This document shows positions 25,266 to 32,051 of a DNA stretch of 64,000 nucleotides, one piece after another (the first letter of the stretch is position 1; the number at the start of each line of letters is the position of its first letter). Made by a program: the position numbers and the translations under genes. Origin of the DNA: Paludibacteraceae bacterium (GTDB lineage: Bacteria; Bacteroidota; Bacteroidia; Bacteroidales; Paludibacteraceae); the NCBI GenBank assembly GCA_024401435.1, contig JAKSLB010000011.1, positions 26,169 through 90,168 of the forward strand. Direction: 5' to 3'. Below the pieces are notes generated by a model that had not been told where the DNA came from, ran no database searches, and saw only the letters and a program-made list of their open reading frames with translations.

Positions 25266-26120
25266 ATGAAGTTGACATATAAAATGCTAAAGGAAGCAAA
25301 GGAAAGTGAAAGACTTATCCTTGAAAGCAAGGAAGAAAACCGTGGTATCATACTTCACGCAATCCGTGATTATTGTCTAGATTGTGGTGATTGCTATAGT
25401 GAAGATTCCTTTGAATGTGGTGATGTTACTCTTGAAAGTGTAAAGAATTGGAAACTTGAAACATTGAAGAAGGCTATAAAGGAAAATCCTTCCTTCTCCA
25501 TAGAAATAGCTCAACTAATTCCAAACGCAAGCATAAATGGTTCAGATGTTACGGATGTGATTGAAAGCCTTACCGATGAAGAATTTAACAAGTACATCAA
25601 GCCAAAGATTAAAAAGGTTGATTGCATGAAAGAAAACGGAAAGAAGGCAAAACACCCATTTGCTAGACCTTGTAAGTTCTGTGGCAATTGGTTTATATTC
25701 AATGACCTTGAAGAACAAAATGCTTGGGAAATGGTTGAGGAAAAGAAGGAAAGAATTAAACTTGCACAAGAAATCGCACCAGATATGAAACCTGAATATA
25801 TTGAGTTGATTCTACTTTCCCACACTTGTAACGATTGCTACAATGCTATGTTCAATCCAATGTATGAAAGCACAATCAATGAAAGTGCAATGAATGATGA
25901 AATCCGTGAATGGTATATGAAGGAATATCCAACCGATGAACTAGGTTCAAGTTTGAGAGGTACTTTCAGCGGTGCTATGGAATGTCTAAATGCTGGTGAT
26001 GACATATATGACTATATCGGTGTTGGAGATTCTATCATTAGGGAAAGATTGTTTAGTCAACTTGCACAAATGAACAATGTTGATTATGGTTATATCTATA
26101 ACCTTTGGTTGAATGCCTAA
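25266..26120 (+). CDS. Hypothetical protein with zinc site and phage C-terminal domain
   Basis: 284 residues. Starts MKLTYKMLKEAKE, which resembles the T4 internal-protein targeting peptide (MKTYQEFIAEA) and contains L-K-E. A CLDCGDC near residue 40 and a CKFCG...CNDC pair (about 137-195) probably bind zinc. The last ~75 residues (EWYMKEYPTDELG...YIGVGDSIIRERLF) match a domain I have seen in many phage proteins of unknown role. Flanked by terminators on both sides, so expressed alone. Confidence 0.65.
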   Translation: MKLTYKMLKEAKESERLILESKEENRGIILHAIRDYCLDCGDCYSEDSFECGDVTLESVKNWKLETLKKAIKENPSFSIEIAQLIPNASINGSDVTDVIESLTDEEFNKYIKPKIKKVDCMKENGKKAKHPFARPCKFCGNWFIFNDLEEQNAWEMVEEKKERIKLAQEIAPDMKPEYIELILLSHTCNDCYNAMFNPMYESTINESAMNDEIREWYMKEYPTDELGSSLRGTFSGAMECLNAGDDIYDYIGVGDSIIRERLFSQLAQMNNVDYGYIYNLWLNA

Positions 26121-26151
26121 AATATGAGTGACTTTTCATGTTGAAATCCTA

Positions 26152-26179
26152 AAAAAAGACCCACTTGTGTGGGTCTTTT
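26152..26179. terminator. Bidirectional rho-independent terminator
   Basis: AAAAGACCCAC / GTGGGTCTTTT hairpin between convergent genes. Confidence 0.85.
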
Positions 26180-26623
26180 CTATTTGTTCACTATAATGCA
26201 CTTGCTAAAGTCTATTGTTTCTTGTGGATTGTGCTTTTCATACAATTTGTCAAGTTTCCTTCGTAATTCAATCCGTTTGTATTCAATATCCTTTTCCATT
26301 TTGGCTTTAAATGCAAGTTGGTGTATTACTTCCAATGAATAATCAATAGCCTTTTCATATTCAATGTAAAGAGAAAAATTATCCGCAAACATAAACAAAA
26401 CCTTACATTCATCAACTATTGTTACTAACGCTTCATATTTACTATTCTTGATTGTTACCTTGTTGTAATATTCCATTACTGATGGAACGATATAAAGATT
26501 ATATCTATCCATATATGTTTCAATGAACGCCTTGAATTTGTCCTCCAATTCAACACATTTTGGATTTATGTAATTTTCATATGCGTTCTTCTTCTCTTTT
26601 AATACCCTCCTCAATTTAACCAT
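26180..26623 (-). CDS. Hypothetical helical protein
   Basis: 147 residues, mostly helical and charged (EYKRIELRRKLDKLYEKH), with hydrophobic IVDECKVLFMFADNFSLYIEY in the centre. Last of a three-gene minus-strand operon 26180-27332; overlaps the gene upstream by 8 bases. Unknown function. Confidence 0.65.
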   Translation of the reverse strand: MVKLRRVLKEKKNAYENYINPKCVELEDKFKAFIETYMDRYNLYIVPSVMEYYNKVTIKNSKYEALVTIVDECKVLFMFADNFSLYIEYEKAIDYSLEVIHQLAFKAKMEKDIEYKRIELRRKLDKLYEKHNPQETIDFSKCIIVNK

Positions 26624-26999
26624 TTCTTGCCAACTCCTTCAACTTACACAACATCTCCTCTCTTTTGGATTCAATAATGAAATTTGTACTTTCCACATCA
26701 TACCAGTCCTTGAGGTCTTCAAGGGAATGTTTTCCAAGTTCCCTTCTATTGAAATCCCTTTGAAATGTCATTGATTGTTGTGATACCTTTTGAACATCAA
26801 CTTGGATTATGTTTGTCGTCTCATAGCAAGAGAAACTAAATTTATAATTATTCAAATCTAATTGGACTTGAAAAGTGCCGTTATAATAAACAAATTCTTC
26901 TAGATGATGCTTCCGTATATAACCATTCATCAATCTCTTAAATAGGATTTCCCTTCTATTATCTTTGTTGTATATTCTTAACTTGAATAATGGTTTCAT
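26616..26999 (-). CDS. Hypothetical protein
   Basis: 127 residues, N-terminus basic (KLRIYNKDNRREILFKRLM), middle beta-rich, C-terminus helical. Middle gene of the three-gene operon; 9 bases from the upstream gene. Similar size and layout to the first gene, so the two may be diverged paralogues. Unknown function. Confidence 0.65.
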   Translation of the reverse strand: MKPLFKLRIYNKDNRREILFKRLMNGYIRKHHLEEFVYYNGTFQVQLDLNNYKFSFSCYETTNIIQVDVQKVSQQSMTFQRDFNRRELGKHSLEDLKDWYDVESTNFIIESKREEMLCKLKELARNG

Positions 27000-27008
27000 A
27001 TATCACCT

Positions 27009-27332
27009 TCATCGTATTTGATATTTTTCGTTGAATTTTTCCAATGTGGTTGTCATTTGTTCCTTCTTTTCATTGATTATCATTTTCAATGTTTCATTCA
27101 ACAAAGCATTCTTGACATCCTCAAATACAATTTCATTGAATGTTATAGCTGGAATTTCTACAAAAACATATTTATCATTAAATGTGACACTTACCTTCAC
27201 TACATTGTTAGATATGGTTGTTATATGGTACATCTCATTTTCAACTAATATGAAAGCAGATTCTTCAATACCATAAACACGATTGTTTGGTATTTTTGAC
27301 CTATTTATGAAATTTTGAATGATTTCTTTCAT
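27009..27332 (-). CDS. Hypothetical protein
   Basis: 107 residues from MKEIIQNF at 27332 (a slightly longer start exists at 27341). Beta-rich centre (VVKVSVTFNDKYVFVEIPAI) and a helical tail. First gene of the minus-strand operon; divergent from cas7, with both promoters in the ~150-base gap. Confidence 0.65.
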   Translation of the reverse strand: MKEIIQNFINRSKIPNNRVYGIEESAFILVENEMYHITTISNNVVKVSVTFNDKYVFVEIPAITFNEIVFEDVKNALLNETLKMIINEKKEQMTTTLEKFNEKYQIR

Positions 27333-27402
27333 ATATGACAATATAAGAAATGATATTTTTTATGTCAATGTAACTTTTTTAAGATTTTTTTAAAAATATC
27401 TC

Positions 27403-27431
27403 TTGACAATCCTTATTTAATTTCTTAAATT
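27403..27431 (+). promoter_or_regulatory. Sigma70-type promoter of cas7
   Basis: TTGACA (27403-27408), 17-base spacer, TAAATT (27426-27431). About 57 bases upstream of the cas7 ATG; the sequence up to ATCCTTAT is the same as in the cas5 promoter. Confidence 0.65.
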
Positions 27432-27488
27432 ATGTAACAATAATGGACAAGTAGTCCAAAAACACAAAAAACAAAAAGAGGTATGTAA

Positions 27489-28688
27489 ATGAAGAAGATT
27501 ATTCTCACCGAAGAAGTCAAGGCTATCAAGATTGATGTTGAAACAGTTGGTGCCCGTGGCATTATCAACTTTGATGGTTCTGAACAAAAGAATCTTTACA
27601 ATGGTTCTTACAACTACAATAGTAGGAACATTTCTAACGCAAGTTGGAATTTCGCTGGTTACACCGACAACATTAAACTTGGTAAGGGAATCTTTGGTGT
27701 CGGTAAGCAGTTTATGGGCTATAAGGAGAATGATGATGGTAAAATCGTTGTAGATGATAACGGCAATCCTATCAAAGAATACAAGGATGTAATTCTCCGT
27801 AGAAACATTATTAGCAACGAATCATTCAAGCAGATGGTGTTTTCAAAAAAGTGTCCGTATAACACTACCGACATTTGGTATAAGGAACCTGATGTGGTTT
27901 CCAACTATCTTGCAAACCCCATTATGATTTCAAAGGGATATCTTGGTCTTGCAGAAGAAACCAAAGCACAGAGAAATTCTATGCTCAATTTCACAAATCT
28001 CAAGATTGACGATGTAACTTTGGCAAATGTTGCATTTGGTTCTACGAATACCATTTCAGATAATGATGGCGATAAGGCAACATCTATCCACAATAAAGAA
28101 ACATGCGATGAATGTGTATGGACTGGTTCTATCACATTAATGTGTTGTGGTATTGGTAATATTGTTCTTCTCAACAATGCGGCAGGTAAGAGTGCAAAGC
28201 CACTTAAATCTACGGAAGGTGCGTTCCTTAATGCTATGCAGAATTCATTTAATGATAATACACTAAAGATTGGGGATTACATTTCCACAAACTCTCTCAA
28301 TCCTACAATCCTTCACGGCATCCTTCTCAATGAAAAGAGTATGGCTACTATTGCAAACACTCTTATTAAAGAAATCCGTGATTTTGATACCCGCACCAAT
28401 GCAGGTGGTTCAAGTGGAAATTTCAGAATTACTGCAATGTCTTGGAAGGATAAGTATCAAGAATATCACGATATTGATTTAGAGTCCTATGATAGAGATG
28501 AGCCGTTTGGAAGCATTGCAATTGGAAACGAATTCCGTGAAGCAACAAAGGAAGAAATTGAAGCCTTCAATAACGCAAGACTTGCAAATGAGAATAAAGC
28601 AAAAGAAAGAAATGCTCAAAAGGAAGAAGATAAGAAGAAAAAGAAGGAAAAAAAGGCAAAAAAGGAATCCGCTAAAAAGGCAGATTAA
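27489..28688 (+). CDS. cas7: Cas7-like Cascade backbone protein (I-F2/I-Fv type)
   Basis: 399 residues. After a short N-terminal MKKIILTE, the segment VKAIKIDVETVGARGIINFDG aligns by eye with the start of Cas7fv of the Shewanella I-F2 system ([20 protein letters not shown]). Later parts fit the same order: LRRNIISNESFKQMVF, then an ISKGYLGLAEE turn, then KATSIHNKET...VWTGSITL. Cas7 subunits wrap the crRNA in the Cascade complex. A Lys-rich tail (last ~30 residues) is extra. A sigma70 promoter and a terminator isolate it from cas5, so backbone dosage can be set apart. No Cas8 or Cas11 gene is present, as in I-F2. Family call is from memory of that protein; needs profile search. Confidence 0.72.
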   Translation: MKKIILTEEVKAIKIDVETVGARGIINFDGSEQKNLYNGSYNYNSRNISNASWNFAGYTDNIKLGKGIFGVGKQFMGYKENDDGKIVVDDNGNPIKEYKDVILRRNIISNESFKQMVFSKKCPYNTTDIWYKEPDVVSNYLANPIMISKGYLGLAEETKAQRNSMLNFTNLKIDDVTLANVAFGSTNTISDNDGDKATSIHNKETCDECVWTGSITLMCCGIGNIVLLNNAAGKSAKPLKSTEGAFLNAMQNSFNDNTLKIGDYISTNSLNPTILHGILLNEKSMATIANTLIKEIRDFDTRTNAGGSSGNFRITAMSWKDKYQEYHDIDLESYDRDEPFGSIAIGNEFREATKEEIEAFNNARLANENKAKERNAQKEEDKKKKKEKKAKKESAKKAD

Positions 28689-28699
28689 TAAATGCTAAT

Positions 28700-28733
28700 A
28701 AAAATGGGGTATAAGTCAAATACCCCATTTTTT
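28700..28733 (+). terminator. Rho-independent terminator after cas7
   Basis: AAATGGGGTAT / ATACCCCATTT hairpin with TTTTTT, between cas7 and the cas5 promoter. Confidence 0.8.
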
Positions 28734-28744
28734 CATAAAAACGC

Positions 28745-28773
28745 TTGACAATCCTTATATAATTTTGTATATT
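28745..28773 (+). promoter_or_regulatory. Sigma70-type promoter of cas5-cas6
   Basis: TTGACA (28745-28750), exactly 17 bases, TATATT (28768-28773), with AAGGAG before the ATG at 28794. Nearly the same sequence recurs at 35175 and 51338. Confidence 0.8.
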
Positions 28774-28793
28774 ATACACAACAAGGAGATTAT

Positions 28794-29786
28794 ATGCCTA
28801 TTTTAAGAATGCGATTTGAAAATGTCCATTACTATTATGGTTCAAAGAACACCATTTCTGAACAATTTAACACTGGGAAACTTGGCATTACCGATTATGA
28901 ATTGCGTAATGTATTTGCTAATATGTTAAATGTATGTCCAATTTCATTTCTACCCCCCAAAAACCCTAATGATAGTTCAAAAAAGAAGGTGGGTGATTGT
29001 TATGTTTCTTGGTTTGCTACAAACGAACTCATTAAGAAGCACAAGGAACTTTATGAATTGGCTAAAAGTGCTTTAATTAAATATAACGACAATGCCGATG
29101 ATGATAGATTTCTTAAAATGAAAGAAACTGTTAGCACTTTACATTGTGGCGAACAAGACAAAGGTGGTGAAGGTAAAGGCAGTGAAATTATTCATTTTCA
29201 CGGACAAACTTTTACACCTAAAAACAATAGACCGTTAACTCTAGGTGCTTTGTATGATATTTTCTTCATTGTATGGGATGAATTTGTGAATATCGTAACT
29301 AAAATTTGTAATGATGATATTCACAATTTAAGACCTTGGGAAGATATTATGACCAAATTGTATGAAGAATATCATAAGCATAATGATTTGGTTGTGAACT
29401 TCATTGATAAAATCAATGGGAAAGATTATCCGTGTTGTATGTATAAGTTGGCAACTTGTGTAAAGACTGGGAATGTTGCCGATAGCACAATTAGAAATGA
29501 TTCAAAGACAATAATCAGTGACTTTTCAATGAGTCCAAGATTCCCACAAAAATCAACTATCCGTATGGATGGCGAAATCTACATTGAAGTTTCAGAAGAA
29601 ATGAAGAATGAATTCCTTAATGGTTGTGGGTATGCAACATTAGGCAATGGTTTCATTGAAATTGAAAAAACTAATAAATTTGAAAATCATTACGAAGTCT
29701 ATGGTTTTGAAGATGACTTCCTTGAAACTTTGAAGAAGCCTATTCATAAAGAAATTGACTTTGATGCCTTTACAAACCTTACATAA
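28794..29786 (+). CDS. cas5: Cas5-like Cascade subunit (I-F2/I-Fv type)
   Basis: 330 residues, like Cas5fv (~330). The N-terminal part (RMRFENVHYYYGSKN) may be the crRNA 5'-handle binding fold. The C-terminal part CCMYKLATCVKTGNVAD...DFSMSPRFPQK, then IRMDGEIYIEVSEEMKNEFL and GCGYATLGNGFIEI, follows the order of Cas5fv (IYCSALYLQLARL..., then GQLEISID, then SFYLGKKGLAYVSNI). In I-F2, Cas5fv also takes over the PAM-sensing role of the missing large subunit; this protein would have to do the same. Gene order cas7-cas5-cas6 matches I-F2. No other large protein is near that could be Cas8. Confidence 0.7.
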   Translation: MPILRMRFENVHYYYGSKNTISEQFNTGKLGITDYELRNVFANMLNVCPISFLPPKNPNDSSKKKVGDCYVSWFATNELIKKHKELYELAKSALIKYNDNADDDRFLKMKETVSTLHCGEQDKGGEGKGSEIIHFHGQTFTPKNNRPLTLGALYDIFFIVWDEFVNIVTKICNDDIHNLRPWEDIMTKLYEEYHKHNDLVVNFIDKINGKDYPCCMYKLATCVKTGNVADSTIRNDSKTIISDFSMSPRFPQKSTIRMDGEIYIEVSEEMKNEFLNGCGYATLGNGFIEIEKTNKFENHYEVYGFEDDFLETLKKPIHKEIDFDAFTNLT

Positions 29787-29824
29787 TTTTCTACATTTTA
29801 ACTAACATATAAAAGAGGTAAAAT

Positions 29825-30376
29825 ATGTATCATCACACTATACAATTCAAAGAAGCCAAGAACGAATATAGCTACCATTGCAATATGTATAAGTTGTTTG
29901 GATATGATAACTATACACAAAATGCAAAAATCCCAAGGTTTCAAATTTTAGGTAATGGTTGGGTTGATTTTTATACCAATACCGATGTATTTTCAAACAC
30001 TAGTGTAATTGAATGCAAGTATTCAGAACAGATAGATGCGTGTGTTGATAATTTTTCTTTAGTGTATGTTCCACGCCATAAGAACCAATATGGAAAGAAA
30101 GTCTTATATGTCAACCCCACAAACGATGACCTCAAGAAAATTAAAAACAAACTTGAAAAGTTCCTTTGTGAACAAGGACTTGATGTTGAAGAAATTGACA
30201 TTAAGTATGAAACCAGAAGGACTATTAAAAATTGTAAAGGCAAAAATTCTAAATTGAAAAGCATTTCTTACGCAATTTCAAAAATTGTGTTGAATAAGTC
30301 TTGTGACATTTCTTACCTACTTGAAAATGGGTATGGTGCTTTCAAATACAATGGTCTTGGGTATGTAAAATTGTAA
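29825..30376 (+). CDS. cas6: Cas6-like CRISPR RNA endonuclease
   Basis: 183 residues, the size of Cas6f/Csy4 (187). The C-terminus GYGAFKYNGLGYVKL (169-183) is the glycine-rich loop typical of Cas6. His18 in SYHCNMYKLFG is a candidate catalytic residue; His3/His4 are alternatives. It should cut the repeat hairpin just 3' of GGGTG, leaving an 8-base AAATTTAT handle on each crRNA. Basic segments (ETRRTIKNCKGK) fit RNA binding. It starts 38 bases after cas5 and its stop lies at the beginning of the array leader. Confidence 0.8.
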   Translation: MYHHTIQFKEAKNEYSYHCNMYKLFGYDNYTQNAKIPRFQILGNGWVDFYTNTDVFSNTSVIECKYSEQIDACVDNFSLVYVPRHKNQYGKKVLYVNPTNDDLKKIKNKLEKFLCEQGLDVEEIDIKYETRRTIKNCKGKNSKLKSISYAISKIVLNKSCDISYLLENGYGAFKYNGLGYVKL

Positions 30377-30446
30377 GTAGAATGTAAGTTTCTTTTTAAT
30401 ACACTATATATTGTTGTTATTGAATATTTTCTACACAATATATAGT
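30377..30446 (+). promoter_or_regulatory. CRISPR leader 1
   Basis: AT-rich leader between the cas6 stop and the first repeat. AATGTAAGTTTCTTTTTAA and CTATATATTGTTGTTATT are repeated before array 2. It holds a perfect 14-bp inverted repeat: ACACTATATATTGT (30401-30414) and ACAATATATAGTGT (30435-30448), the second arm running two bases into the first repeat. Likely the integration signal and/or array promoter. Confidence 0.65.
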
Positions 30447-30963
30447 GTATCACTCCTATGCGGGTGAAATTTATTTGCTACAATAATAGAAACATTGTAA
30501 TAGAAGAGTATCACTCCTATGCGGGTGAAATTTATGTTTAAACATTCTACTTTATATAAGATTCGTCAGTATCACTCCTATGCGGGTGAAATTTATAGGT
30601 GAACACTTGTACCAAGTACAATCATCATATGTATCACTCCTATGCGGGTGAAATTTATGGGCAATGAATGACAGCAGATGATTTATTCCTAGTATCACTC
30701 CTATGCGGGTGAAATTTATATATGGTGGTCGTGGTCTTGGCTTTGATAAATCGTATCACTCCTATGCGGGTGAAATTTATATAAATTATGGTTGAAATCC
30801 TCGCAAACATCGTGTATCACTCCTATGTGGGTGAAATTTATAATACTAGATGGCAACTCTATGTATGTACGCAAGTATCACTCCTATGCGGGTGAAATTT
30901 ATGCAACAAAGAATTGGGAAAGATGATAACAAATGGTATCACTCCTATGCGGGTGAAATAAAA
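30447..30963 (+). CRISPR. CRISPR array 1: nine 28-base repeats, eight spacers
   Basis: Repeats start at 30447, 30508, 30569, 30631, 30692, 30753, 30814, 30875 and 30936. Each begins GTATCACTCC and ends GGGTGAAATTTAT, with CTATGC or TATGC as the loop of a TCAC(T)C/GGGTGA hairpin. The seventh has C to T in the loop side; the ninth has a decayed end (AAATAAAA), which marks it as the oldest, leader-distal repeat. Spacers are 33 bases except the third (34). Repeat and spacer length fit I-F/I-E systems. cas1 starts 15 bases after the last repeat, so the array is probably transcribed into cas1. Confidence 0.98.
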
Positions 30964-30977
30964 ACAATAGGATTTTT

Positions 30978-31772
30978 ATGAAGTATTTTCAATTATCAGA
31001 ATTGTTGCATACGGATGAAAGGTCGTGTGCAATTTTCATAGAAAAATCAAAGATAACTAAATCAAACAATCAATTAATAGCAGACAATCATATACGAAAA
31101 GAAGTCATAAATTACGGATTATTTTGTAGTATTATAATGGGTCGTGGTACTAGCATAACACACGATGCTATGGAGTTATTGGCATCAACAAATACTTCTT
31201 TGGTTGTAGCCTCTAATGAATGTAAAAGTATACAAATGTTATCATTATCACCTACGGCAAATACGACTAAAATATACAAACAAATAGAAATATTACAAAA
31301 TGAAAACAAGTTGAAAGATGTGCAAAATTCTTTATTGAATGAAAGATTTAATGCTAACACTTCATATGATGAATATCAAAAATTAGGTCAAGAAGGACAT
31401 TTTATGAAATGTCTATATCAAGATAAATCAAAAGAGTATGGTGTTAAATGGATTCATAGGGATTACAATGCTACTTGTGGTATAAACGCTAGATTGAATT
31501 TATTGAACTCTTGTTTATATGGTATAACAACCGCTGTAATTCATACATTAGGAATGAGTCCTTATATTGGATTTATACATAAATCTTCTTCATTGCCTTT
31601 TGTATATGATTTATCAGATTGTGTTAAAAAAGAAACAAGTATTGATGTTGCATTTGAATGTGAATCAAAACAAACTACTAATGAAATGATGATTAATATG
31701 TTCATTGATAGATGTGATGGTTTGAAAATAACAAAAAAACTTTCAACGATAGCTTTGAGTATATTAAAATGA
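30978..31772 (+). CDS. cas1: Cas1 integrase, subtype I-E-like
   Basis: 264 residues. Inserts new spacers into the array. GRGTSITHDAMELLAS (55-70), then LGQEGHFMKCLY with metal ligand Glu139, INARLNLLNSCLYGITTAVIH, IGFIHKSSS with His201 and FVYDLSDCVKK with Asp211/Asp214. The text between Glu139 and Asp214 follows E. coli Cas1 (RGIEGSRVR, INQCISAATSCLYGVTEAAI, AIGFVHTGKPLSFVYDIAD), not the I-F type. All active-site residues are present. AGGA ribosome binding site. The region cas1-cas2 looks more AT-rich in codon choice than cas7, a hint of separate origin. Confidence 0.93.
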   Translation: MKYFQLSELLHTDERSCAIFIEKSKITKSNNQLIADNHIRKEVINYGLFCSIIMGRGTSITHDAMELLASTNTSLVVASNECKSIQMLSLSPTANTTKIYKQIEILQNENKLKDVQNSLLNERFNANTSYDEYQKLGQEGHFMKCLYQDKSKEYGVKWIHRDYNATCGINARLNLLNSCLYGITTAVIHTLGMSPYIGFIHKSSSLPFVYDLSDCVKKETSIDVAFECESKQTTNEMMINMFIDRCDGLKITKKLSTIALSILK

Positions 31773-31963
31773 TAATTATAGATGCTTCAAAATTAACTAA
31801 AAAAGAAAGAGGGTTACTATCTGCATTTTGTGTAAAAATAACTCCTTCCATATATGCAACCCCTTGTAATATGAAGATTGTAAAAACTTTTGTGAATAGA
31901 TGTAGCGATTCTTGTATAATTTACAATCAAATAGGAAATAAAATATTGACAATAAACCATTAA
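31769..31963 (+). CDS. cas2: Minimal Cas2, subtype I-E-like
   Basis: 64 residues; the ATG overlaps the TGA of cas1. KKERGLLSAFCVKITPSIYA aligns with LRGRLAIWLLEVRAGVYV of E. coli Cas2, and KIVKTFVNRCSDSCIIYNQIGNK with the second helix and strand. I-E Cas2 is normally ~95 residues; the last ~30, which form the strand that holds Cas1, are missing. Small Cas2 may still dimerise and set spacer length, or it may be impaired. The gene ends cleanly at TAA with no frameshifted continuation that I can see; the cas3 promoter overlaps its end. Confidence 0.75.
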   Translation: MIIIDASKLTKKERGLLSAFCVKITPSIYATPCNMKIVKTFVNRCSDSCIIYNQIGNKILTINH

Positions 31964-31974
31964 ATTGCTATATT
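31946..31974 (+). promoter_or_regulatory. Sigma70-type promoter of cas3
   Basis: TTGACA (31946-31951), 17 bases, TATATT (31969-31974). The -35 box lies within the last codons of cas2. About 77 bases to the cas3 ATG. Confidence 0.75.
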
Positions 31975-32051
31975 TGTTACATACACATTTGTGTTGTTGA
32001 TTAATCCGTTTTCAACATGGTTGAAAATAAACTCTTTACGGAGTATTAAAT

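Noticed and set aside
27009-27341. Anti-CRISPR or cas regulator next to cas7
   Set aside because: The three minus-strand genes have no helix-turn-helix or known motif; position alone is not enough.
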